DNA of 64,000 nucleotides. Source: Catonia carolina (Eukaryota; Arthropoda; Insecta; Hemiptera; Achilidae). The notes beneath the pieces are model-generated. The model saw only the letters and a list, made by a program, of their open reading frames with translations. It made no database searches and was not told the DNA's origin. Positions 44,235 through 54,372 of the stretch are shown here, one piece after another. The position numbers and the translations under genes are program-made. How positions within the stretch are numbered: the first letter of the stretch is position 1; each line of letters opens with the position of its first letter. The stretch is taken from NCBI GenBank assembly GCA_035578175.1, contig JAQMRL010000006.1:21239506-21303505 (forward strand), in the 5' to 3' direction.

Positions 44235-47200
44235 TTATATCGAATCTAGTAAGGAAACTTGCATTTAACAAAGCTTTCAGAGACAGTTAAAACTAAGAAG
44301 TTTGAAAAAGTACAACCAGTTTTGTTTTAAAAAAGGACTTTAAAAACCTTGTAACTTCACAACAGTTCTACAACAAAAAGTTCTTATTTAAAGAAAGGAA
44401 AGAATCCGTTAAGTAAACTTTCATTTAACAAAGCTTCAATATCAATTAAAAGAAAGAAATTTTCAAGAAGGATAACTACTTTGTTCTGAAAAAGGACTTA
44501 AAAAACTTTAAAACTTCAGAAGAAGTTCTACAACAAGAAGCTCTTATTTTCAGGAAGGGAAGAATCTAATAAGAAAACTTCCGTTCAACAAAGCTTTAAT
44601 ATCAATTAAAAAGCAGAAGTTTTAAACAAGTGCAACAAGTTTGTTCTGAAAAAGGACTTAATATATAACTTCACAACAAGTTCTATAACAAGAAGCTCTC
44701 ACTTAAAGAAACAAAAGAATCAGTTAAGGAAACTTTCATTTAACAAAGCTTTAAAATCAATTAAAAAGCAGAAGTTCTAAACAAGTGCAACAAGTTTGTT
44801 TTGAAAAAGGACTTAATATATAACTTTACAACAAGTTCTACAACAAGAAGCTCTCATTTCAAGAAACAAAAGAATCAGTTAAGGAAACTTTCATTTAACA
44901 AAGCTTTAATATCAATTAAAAAGCAGAAGTTCTAAACAAGTGCAACAAGTTTGTTCTGAAAAAGGACTTAATATATAACTTTACAACAAGTTCTACAACA
45001 AGAAGCTCTCACTTAAAGAAACAAAAGAATCAGTTAAGGAAACTTTCATTTAACAAAGCTTTAAAATCAATTAAAAAGCAGAAGTTCTAAACAAGTGCAA
45101 CAAGTGTGTTCTGAAAAAGGACTTAATATATAACTTTACAACAAGTTCTACAACAAGAAGCTCTCACTTAAAGAAACAAAAGAATCAGTTAAGGAAACTT
45201 TCATTTAACAAAGCTTTAATATAAATTAAGAAGTAGAAGTTTTAAACAGTGGAACAAGTTTGTTCTGAAAAAGGACTTAATATATAACTTTACAACAAGT
45301 TCTACAATAAGAAGCTCTCATTTAACGAAACAAAAGAATCAGTTAAGGAAACTTTCATTTAACAAAGCTTTAATATAAATTAAAAAGCAGAAGTTTTAAA
45401 CAGTGCAACAAGTTTGTTCTGAAAAAGGACTTAATATATAACTTTACAAGAAGTTCTACAAGAAGCTCTCATTTAAAGAAACAAAAGAATCAGTTAAGGA
45501 AACTTTCATTTAACAAAGCTTTAATATAAATTAAGAAGTAGAAGTTTTAAACAGTGCAACAAGTTTGTTCTGAAAAAGGACTTAATATATAACTTTACAA
45601 CAAGTTCTACACCAAGAAGCTCTCATTTAACGAAACAAAAGAATCAGTTAAGGAAACTTTCATTTAAAAAAGCTTTAATATAAATTGAGAAGTAGAAGTT
45701 TTAAACAGTCCAACAAGTTTGTTCTGAAAAAGGACTTAATATATAACTTTACAACAAGTTCTACAACTAGAAGCTCTCATTTAAAGAAACAAAAGAATCA
45801 GTTAAGGAAACTTTCATTTTAAAAGAGCTTTAATTTAAATTAAAAAGCAGAAGTTTTAAACAGTGCAACAAGTTTGTTCTGAAAAAGGACTTAATATATA
45901 ACTTTACAACAAGTTCTACAACAAGAAGCTCTCACTTAAAGAAACAAAAGAATCAGTTAAGGAAACTTTCATTTAACAAAGCTTTCCTATAAATTAAAAA
46001 GTAGAAGTTTTAAACAGTGCAACAAGTTTGTTCTGAAAAAGGACTTAATATATAACTTTACAACAAGTTCTACAACAAGAAGCTCTCACTTAAAGAAACA
46101 AAAGAATCAGTTAAGGAAACTTTCATTTAAAAAAGCTTTAATATAAATTAAAAAGTAGAAGTTTTAAACAGTGCAACAAGTTTGTTCTGAAAAAGGACTT
46201 AATATATAACTTTACAACAAGTTCTACAATAAGAAGCTCTCATTTAACGAAACAAAAGAATCAGTTAAGGAAACTTTCATTTAACAAAGCTTTAATATAA
46301 ATTAAAAAGCAGAAGTTTTAAACAGTGCAAAAAGTTTGTTCTGAAAAAGGACTTAATATATAACTTTACAAGAAGTTCTACAAGAAGCTCTCATTTAAAG
46401 AAACAAAAGAATCAGTTAAGGAAACTTTCATTTAACAAAGCTTTAATATAAATTGAGAAGTAGAAGTTTTAAACAGTCCAACAAGTTTGTTCTGAAAAAG
46501 GACTTAATATATAACTTTACAACAAGTTCTACACCAAGAAGCTCTCATTTAACGAAACAAAAGAATCAGTTAAGGAAACTTTCATTTTAAAAGAGTTTTA
46601 ATTTAAATTAAAAAGCAGAAGTTTTAAACAGTGCAACAAGTTTGTTCTGAAAAAGGACTTAATATATAACTTTACAACAAGTTCTACAACAAGAAGCTCT
46701 CATTTTAAGAAACAAAAGAATCAGTTAAGGAAACTTTCATTTAACAAAGCTTTAATATCAATTAAAAAGCAGAAGTTCTAAACAAGTGCAACAAGTTTGT
46801 TCTGAAAAAGGACTTAATATATAACTTTACAACAAGTTCTACACCAAGAAGCTCTCATTTAACGAAACAAAAGAATCAGTTAAGGAAACTTTCATTTAAA
46901 AAAGCTTTAATATAAATTGAGAAGTAGAAGTTTTAAACAGTCCAACAAGTTTGTTCTGAAAAAGGACTTAATATATAACTTTACAACAAGTTCTACAACT
47001 AGAAGCTCTCATTTAAAGAAACAAAAGAATCAGTTAAGGAAACTTTCATTTTAAAAGAGTTTTAATTTAAATTAAAAAGCAGAAGTTTTAAACAGTGCAA
47101 CAAGTTTGTTCTGAAAAAGGACTTAATATATAACTTTACAACAAGTTCTACAACAAGAAGCTCTCACTTAAAGAAACAAAAGAATCAGTTAAGGAAACTT

Positions 47201-47950
47201 TCATTTAACAAAGCTTTAAAATCAATTAAAAAGCAGAAGTTCTAAACAAGTGCAACAAGTTTGTTCTGAAAAAAGACTTAATATATAACTTTACAACAAG
47301 TTCTACAACAAGAAGCTCTCACTTAAAGAAACAAAAGAATCAGTTAAGGAAACTTTCATTTAACAAAGCTTTCATATAAATTAAAAAGTAGAAGTTTTAA
47401 ACAGTGCAACAAGTTTGTTCTGAAAAAGGACTTAATATATAACTTTACAACAAGTTCTACAACAAGAAGCTCTCACTTAAAGAAACAAAAGAATCAGTTA
47501 AGGAAACTTTCATTTAAAAAAGCTTTAATATAAATTGAGAAGTAAGTTTGTTCTGAAAAAGGACTTAATATATAACTTTACAACAAGTTCTACAACTAGA
47601 AGCTCTCATTTAAAGAAACAAAAGAATCAGTTAAGGAAACTTTCATTTAACAAAGCTTTGATATAAATTAAAAAGCAGAAGTTTTAAACAGTGCAACAAG
47701 TTTGTTCTGAAAAAGGACTTAATATATAACTTTACAACAAGTTCTACAAGAAGCTCTCATTTAAAGAAACAAAAGAATCAGTTAAGGAAACTTTCATTTA
47801 ACAAAGCTTTTATTATATATTAAAAGAAAGAAGTTTTCAAGAAGAACCAGTTTTTTCTAAAAAAAAAGAACTTTACAAGCTTTATTACAACAGAAGTCAG
47901 TTCTACAACAAGAAGTTCTCATTTAAGGGAAGGGAACAATCAAGATATCT
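44235..47950. repeat. Satellite array, about 154-bp monomer, ~24 copies
   Basis: A unit with TTGTTCTGAAAAAGGACTTA, CAAGAAGCTCTCA, AATCAGTTAAGGAAACTTTC and TTTAACAAAGCTTTAATAT recurs at 44322, 44481, 44641, 44796, 44951, 45106, 45260, 45414, 45565, 45719 and so on to about 47701. Monomers are 151-160 bp. The outer units are most diverged and the inner ones nearly identical. No open frame on either strand. Variant monomers recur in order at offsets of 922 and 1232 bp (higher-order repeats). Confidence 0.92.
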
Positions 47951-48660
47951 TTAAAGAGTTTCTTAAAGACAGGTACAGTTTATTTAAAACAGCACACCTA
48001 AACTTAATTTATTTTTAAAAATTTTCACTTAATAATACCAATCTGTATACCAGGCAGAAAGCGGTAAGAGCAATCAAAGAATTCTTAATTTTTTTATACA
48101 AGAAGCTAAGTAAATCTTATTTAAAGAGAAGAGTTAAAGTACAAAGAAAACAAAAGAAAACTCCAAAAACTCTTTTTTCAAAAAGTAAACACTAAAGAAA
48201 AAGTACTTCACACATTTTATTACATTAGAAGTTCTGCAGCAAAAAACTCTTATTTAAAGAAAGGTTAGAATCCGTTAAGGCAACTTTCATTTAACAAAGC
48301 GTTTTAATATCAATTAAAAAGAAGTTTTAAAGAAGTGCAACCAGTTTTTAAAAAAAAAAAGATTTTATAAACTTCATTACTTTAGAAGTTTTACAACAAG
48401 AAGCTCAAAGAGAAGAGTTTTCAAGAAAAAGAACAAAAGAAAAACTCTAAAAACTCTTTTTCTAAAAAAGTAAACAAGAGAAATTAATTGATAAAAAATA
48501 AATAAGATTTAACAGAATTAAAGTAAATCTTCTTTAAAGGGAAGAATTTTTAAGTAAAAAGTAAACAGAAGAAAAACTCCAAAAACTTTTTCTTAAACAG
48601 TAAACACAAGAAATTTAATTAATTAACATCAAATAAATAATATATAATGGTGCTCATCCC
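47951..48660. repeat. Diverged satellite-related monomers
   Basis: Degenerate monomer words (agaagttctgcagcaa, cgttaaggcaactttcattt, gaaaaactccaaaaactctt) appear repeatedly, so this is decayed array edge and a second short repeat. Confidence 0.55.
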
Positions 48661-49515
48661 AATGAGATAATATTTGGGGTGGGGTGGGTTAAGTGTGGTA
48701 GGGGTGGTGGGACCCTATCAACAAAAAGCTTTATTAAAAGCTTGATAAAAACTCCGAGAGAGATTCTTATTCATTTCAATTTCTATTTTTTAACGGAAGA
48801 AGTTTTCAAAGAACAACCAGTTTGTTCTGAAATGGACTTTATACACTTTATTACTTTAGAAGAAGTTCTACAACAAGAAGTTCTTATTTAAGGAAAAGGA
48901 AGAATCATTTAAAGGGAAGATTTAAAAAAAAAAACAGAAGAAAAACTCCAAAAATTCTTTTTCTAAAAGAGTAAACACAAGAAATTTAATTAATAAAAAA
49001 TAAGACTTGAATATATTAAAGTAAATCTTATTAAAAGTGAAGTGTTTTTAAGTAAAAAAGAAAACAGAAGAAAAACTCCAAAAATCTTTTTCTAAAAAAG
49101 TAAACACAAGAAATTAATTAATAAAAAATAAATAATATAATGTTAGTCATCTCAATGAAATAACATTTGGGGTGGGGTGGGTCAAGTGAGGATAGGGGTG
49201 GTGGGACCCTATCCTTGAAAAAAACTTTCACATTGAGAGAGCTTTGAATTCATTTCAATTTTCTACTATGAAGGAAGATAAATGATTCAGAAAAGAAAAT
49301 ATAAAGAAATACTTAATAAAAATAAATAATATATAATTGTAGTCATTCCAATGAAATAACATTTGGGGTGGGGTGGATCAAGTGAGGATAGGGGTGGTGG
49401 GACCCTATCCTTGATAAAAACTCTCACATGAGAGAACTTCAAATCAGTCTCAATTTTCTACTATGAAGGAAGATAAACGATTCAGAAAAGAAAATATAAA
49501 GAAATACTCAATGAA
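48661..49515. repeat. G-rich repeat units at the array edge
   Basis: Three copies of a unit containing GGGGTGGGGTGG and AGGGGTGGTGGGACCCTATC at 48676-48711, 49169-49205 and 49365-49401. The last two units are about 196 bp apart and share a downstream part (ttctactatgaaggaagata). Non-coding. Confidence 0.7.
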
Positions 49516-49915
49516 ATATACAATAATACAAGGCTTGTATAAAATCAATTCACATTACAAAAACGCATTACCATAAGCAAATAAACAGAAATAAAGGATT
49601 CCTATCTACATCTTAGAATGCAAAGATGAGTTTTGAAGCAGTTGATGAGTGAAGCAGTGTGTTACTTTAAAAAAATAACTAATTTGAAGAAACCAAAGAT
49701 TATAGCTTAATCTGCCAATTATTTTACTACAAGAAGAAATTACTTGTTTATTTTACTCAAAGTAAACATATTTTGTATGCAGACAAATGACAGCTAAAAA
49801 CGTTTTTATTTGCCTACTGTAATACTTTTGTTACAACACTTTTTAAACTTTGTATTGTTCTCAATATTAAAATTACTTTGTAAAACTAATGTAATATTTT
49901 ATTTATTTAAAAAAA
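49516..49915. other. Gene-free stretch
   Basis: Nothing recognised. Confidence 0.45.
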
Positions 49916-51164
49916 TCTGGTGTGAAACTCACAACTTTCAGTTGCCAATGCAAATAATGAATAATATAACCACACATTAGTAATAAAACAGTAAAAATAA
50001 AAAAACTAACCTCAAAAAACAAAACATAATTTTAATCATGAGTGAATGATGCAAAATGAAAACCAACCTCAGTTAGGTTTATGTAGTTTTTTCACAAAAA
50101 AGTGAAAAATTACATGAATAAATAATACTTCCAGTTGAACAATTTTAATGAAAATGTTTGTGTCTGGTCCTCTAATAGTACTTAACTTAAGTTTCAAGTT
50201 TCAACTTTGTACAATGTTCCGTTTTTAAGATATTTTGTTCACACGCACACACAAACACACATTCACACACACATACACGCGCACGCGCGCACACACACAC
50301 ACACACAGACCAATCTCTAAAAACATGTTTTTTTTTGGTTCAGTAGATCTGTAAACCTGTATGTCCGATGAAAACTTGATTTTCATCAACATGAAAACAA
50401 TACACAGTAAAACCTCACTAATTGGGGGGAAGTAAAGTCTGAATTATCGTGAATATTTGTTTACATCTAAAAATTGAATAATTTAGGCAATTAAAATTAA
50501 AAAATAAACGTTACTTGTCTGAAATATCGATGTTTAATGCAGTACAGTATATTGAAAAACAACAAAGTTAAAAGTACCTATAGAAATAAAAATATTTACG
50601 GCAGTAAAAATACCGGGTGAGCATAAAGTCTTGCCCTGATTATAAAAATTTATTGCAGAATAACTGTTTGACATAATAATTTAAATTTGATGCTGTTACA
50701 TAGGTTAGTGTTAATAGTTTTTTTTAAGATTACTTACATTAGTAAACTTCAACGTGTGCCCCCTTGGTAGCTCGGAGAATGTCGAAGCGGTATTCCAGTT
50801 CCCGCCAGGTGTTCTTATAACTTGTTGGCGCATCTCTCTTATGACAAGATAATAGTCATTGAATTCCGGATTGAAGTCTGCAAATTCAATAAGTTCGTCT
50901 ATGTGGTTTCTCATTTCACTAGGTAAAATTGTGGAACGTTTTCTTCACTGAGTAACCAATAATGTATTACACGATGAAACAATTTTTATTACAGTTAAAA
51001 GCTATTATTTTTTGAAGTAGCACTTTATTAATTTTTAACTAAAAAACTTCTAAAAATATTAAAAAAGCTGCTCTTCTTGGAGTAGTCCGAAATATCGCGA
51101 ATTCCGAATTAGTGAAGTTTTACTGTACTTTCCTTGCTATATATTCATAAAGGCAAGAGAAAGT
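49916..51164. mobile_element. Helentron-like copy split by a pogo-like element
   Basis: Outer parts 49916-50402 and 51126-51164 belong to one copy with an interior deletion and a degenerate CA-rich tract (50230-50308). It ends AGGCAAGAGAAAGT and is followed, after AAAAAA, by the next copy. Confidence 0.65.
50403..51125. mobile_element. Non-autonomous pogo/Tigger-like element
   Basis: Inverted ends ACAGTAAAACCTCACTAATT and AATTAGTGAAGTTTTACTGT, flanked by TA(C). The interior contains part of another element starting ACCGGGTGAGCATAAAGTC (50612) and a 67-codon - frame (50711-50914) that I do not recognise. Confidence 0.7.
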
Positions 51165-51170
51165 AAAAAA

Positions 51171-51998
51171 TCTGGTGTGAAACACTCACACAACTTTCTC
51201 TTGCCAATGAAAATAATTAACAATAAACCTAACATTAGTATTAAAACATTAGAAATGAACAAAAAACTAACCTCAAAAAACATTAGTGAATTACGCAAAA
51301 TTAAAATCGACCTCAGTTTAGCTTAAAAATACACTTTATTTTATACACTTTTGTCGTAAAATGCATTCTAAGGCCGAAATCTTAAAAAAAAAGATTTTTC
51401 ACACGTTTTCGTGAGAAAAAAACAGAAAATTGCTAATTACCGCTAAACTAAGCGTTATACAAAAAAATGTTTGAAATAAAAGTTGTAGAATTTTACATTC
51501 TCTACAACTTTTATTATATAACATTTTGCGCTAAAATGCATATTAAAGCCGCAATCTTAAAAATAAAATGTTTTTACTTAAAAACAGCCTCACGCAGAAT
51601 TTCAGCAAACATGGCGCCTACCCTATCTTGTAGAGAATAAAAAATGTAGTAAACCAGGCGATTTTTAAAAAAATCATAGGACCAGTTTTTGAGAAAATCA
51701 AAAACTTTTGCAAAAAAGTGAAAAATTATACGAATAAACTACTACTTCCGGTTGACTGATTTTGATGAAAATGTTCATGTCGGGTCCGGTAGTGGTATGT
51801 AACTTAAGTTTCAAGTTTCAAGTTCGTACGATGTTCCGTTCTTGAGATATTCTGTTCACACACAGACCAATCGCTAAAAACATGTTTTTTGGGTTCAGGG
51901 GGTCTGAAAACGTATAGATCCGGTGAAAACTCGATTTCGAAAAATCGACATGAAAACAATACTTTCCTTCCTATATATTCATATAGGCAAGAGAAAGT
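51171..51998. mobile_element. Helentron-like copy, complete, without microsatellite
   Basis: 828 bp, same termini; the CA tract is reduced to cacacacag. Lies head to tail with the 49916-51164 copy, separated only by AAAAAA. Confidence 0.65.
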
Positions 51999-52241
51999 AA
52001 AAATGACCTATGGTCTACTTACAGTGATAATTATACTCGATTCTGCTCTCGTGTTATTTGTCATAAATAGATAATTACAATATACGATTAATATAATTAT
52101 TTGGTTTTTCATTAATTTCTTAAACACCTTTAGTATATAACAATGTCAAAATCGGTTAAACGAGCACGTAGTGTATGGTCATTTTATAAAGAATCAGGAA
52201 AAAAATAAAGCAGAATGTAATTATTAATTTTTAAAAGTGTA

Positions 52242-52530
52242 CAAGGTGTGGCTATTAAATAACGAGACTGAAGAATAACATTCCCTAAGGTGAAATCTGT
52301 ATTAAAAGGGACAAAATTTGAGTCTGTGGAAGCTGTAAAGGAAAAAGCGGCACTGTCCTGAAGGAGTTTACAGAAGATGACTTCCAGCACTGTTTCCAAC
52401 AATAGAAAATTCGCATGGAGCTTTGTAGGGATAGAGAAGGAGTGTATATTAAAGGTGATAAGAAGTGATAATGTATAAAATAAAAATAAAATTTTTAACG
52501 TCATTCTAGTTATTTAATAGCCGCACCTCG
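52242..52530 (+). mobile_element. 289-bp mariner MITE
   Basis: Ends CAAGGTGTGGCTATTAAATA and (reverse complement) CGAGGTGCGGCTATTAAATA, flanked by TA. The interior is the 3' part of the transposase gene of the 59920-61173 mariner (CCTAAGGTGAAATCTGTATT onward), so it is a deletion derivative of that family. Confidence 0.85.
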
Positions 52531-52532
52531 TA

Positions 52533-53139
52533 TCATTATTTAATTTAACAAGACACATCTGAAGCAAACATTCTCATCACTTACACGAATGTCCAAAAAA
52601 TTAAACGATTCCAGGAACATCCGAACTTATCCATTTTTCCAAATAGATTAGGTTTTTGCATATGTTGGTACAATATCCATGAGCACAATGTCATTTAAAA
52701 AAATTGTTTAGACTTTAGCCTGCCACTCTGTCAGTACATACAACAACTGTTTGACCACCACTTGTCTTCTGGGTAGTCATAACATGACAGGAACAATGAC
52801 CTCCTTCCCCTGACTGTTTTTCTAACTCTGCGTACGGATTCCTTACAGAGACAAGAATTACCTCTGTATACATGACCAATATTTGCACGGCTCAGCTCTG
52901 TGTGGAAAGCATGCTGTAAACGTTCAGTACTAGTGTACTGATTGCTCAAAATAAAAGAGCTAGTAGCACAAGGTTCAGTTAAGAGTTAGCTCTTTTCTAC
53001 GACTTGCGCTTGATGACCATATCACGATTATATTCCGAGAGTAGTTCAAAAAGTAATGTCCACTTCCTGTCTGCTGCCACTAATACTGCTCTAGTATAAT
53101 TTATCAAGGGATGGGGAGAAAACCTGTACTGCTCTGTAA
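52533..53139. other. Unassigned stretch
   Basis: A 72-codon - frame (52731-52949, Arg/Ser/Cys-rich) is not recognised and may be chance or an old repeat. Confidence 0.3.
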
Positions 53140-53840
53140 CAAAAGATTCTTCGTAGGTATTAGTATGATTATTTGGTCCGAAGAGCTTTTTTTAATGACT
53201 ACTTCTTTGTAAATTTATGTGGGACTAAGAGGTAAGAGGACATTATTCTTACTGAATTTTTAGAGCTACTATTAATGGATGAGAGAGGATAGGTGGCCAC
53301 AAAGGATTGTGAACTGGAGATCCCAAGGAAGGCAGAAGCGAGGGCGACCTGAAACATGGGATAAGCAAGTATGGGAGGATATGCTCTCTAAGGGTCTGGA
53401 GGATAGAGACTGGGAATTTACAGATTGGTAGCTGTTGGTATGCAAGAGACGGCGTTAAGAAAACTTACTTAAATAAAAGCTACTATTAATGCTGATTGTT
53501 GAGAGATGAAGTAACTCTTGAAAATTTTCATTGCGCACTAAAAAAATAAGTACCCAGGGAAACTTTTGTGCAGAATCATTTTCCAACATGACAACGCACC
53601 TTTTGTGCATGTCAAAAAAAGAAACAGTCTTGCTTTTAAAATTATATTATCAAGAAGTTGAAGGAATGTGTTTTGAATGATAGGGAATCCAAAAAACTAC
53701 CAAAATATTTTTTCCAATTCAGAAAGAAAATTCTACAGAAAGACATTAGACAAACTTGTGTACTGCTAAGCCACATGCTTATCAGATTTAGGAAATTATA
53801 TATAAAAGTAAAATATTATGTAGATTTTATTTATTTTAAC
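53140..53840 (+). pseudogene. Tc1-like transposase fossil with LINE insertion
   Basis: Scattered + strand motifs fit Tc1 transposases: IIFQHDNAPF near 53575-53605 (second catalytic Asp region) and a C-terminal KECVLNDRESKKLPKYF from 53658. It is interrupted at 53278-53477 by a LINE 3' end. Confidence 0.5.
53278..53477 (+). mobile_element. 5'-truncated LINE 3' end (200 bp)
   Basis: Encodes RWPQRIVNWRSQGRQKRGRP and ETWDKQVWEDMLSKGLEDRD, the C-terminus of a LINE polyprotein, ends in AAATAAA, and is flanked by the 14-bp direct repeat AGCTACTATTAATG at 53264-53277 and 53478-53491. Confidence 0.75.
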
Positions 53841-54054
53841 ATTTCATAACAAATAAAATAATATATTAAATAAAAAAAATGTTAATCCCTCGAATAATCT
53901 TGGTTTGTTCTTTCTTCTTCTTTATAACACAATCAGCTCGAACATAATAAAACCAGCTCAAAAATTAGGAACTGCTTACTAATAAAACTTTTCATTATCT
54001 AAAATATAACTAAATTTTACAGAACATAAATCACAGATTCTAGTTTGTATTATA
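53820..54054 (-). terminator. IARS2: IARS2 3' UTR and likely poly(A) signal
   Basis: On the - strand AAATAAAATC at about 53825-53834 is a candidate polyadenylation signal roughly 220 bases after the stop codon. Confidence 0.4.
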
Positions 54055-54372
54055 TTACGGTGACACATTTGATCTAGACAATGTTGGTGATAAAACATCA
54101 TGACATCTATTACACAGTTCGCTATCATTATCTTGTAATGTTGCAAGATTTCGTCTACATCTTTCACATAGTGTACCACTAACTGGTTTGATGTTCACAC
54201 AAAATTCGTATTCATGAGCATGCTCATGACTATGATCATGACAATGATCATGATGTTCATGATTACATGTATGATTTTTAATCAAATTGTGATCTTCTCT
54301 TAAGGTAACTGATGATATTTGAAGTAGTTCGACTAGTTCTGAATTGCTACTTGTTTCATCATTTTGTAACAC
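54055..54372 (-). CDS. IARS2: IARS2 last exon with zinc region
   Basis: Acceptor tttttcaacag|GTG. Encodes LQNDETSSNSELVELLQISS, a His-rich stretch (ten His in 20 residues, 54214-54273), then GTLCERCRRNLATLQ and SELCNRCHDVLSP before TAA at 54055-54057. The two CxxC pairs are the zinc ligands of bacterial-type IleRS C-termini. Confidence 0.9.
   Translation of the reverse strand: MLQNDETSSNSELVELLQISSVTLREDHNLIKNHTCNHEHHDHCHDHSHEHAHEYEFCVNIKPVSGTLCERCRRNLATLQDNDSELCNRCHDVLSPTLSRSNVSP

Noticed and set aside
44235..47950. CRISPR-like array
   Set aside because: Units are contiguous with no unique spacers, and the context is eukaryotic; it is a satellite.
48679..48891. 70-codon open frame across the G-rich repeat
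   Set aside because: Low-complexity translation of repeated DNA; the other two copies of the unit do not keep the frame.
50711..50914. 67-codon minus-strand protein
   Set aside because: Lies inside a nested DNA transposon fragment, with no start context or recognisable domain; probably element remnant.
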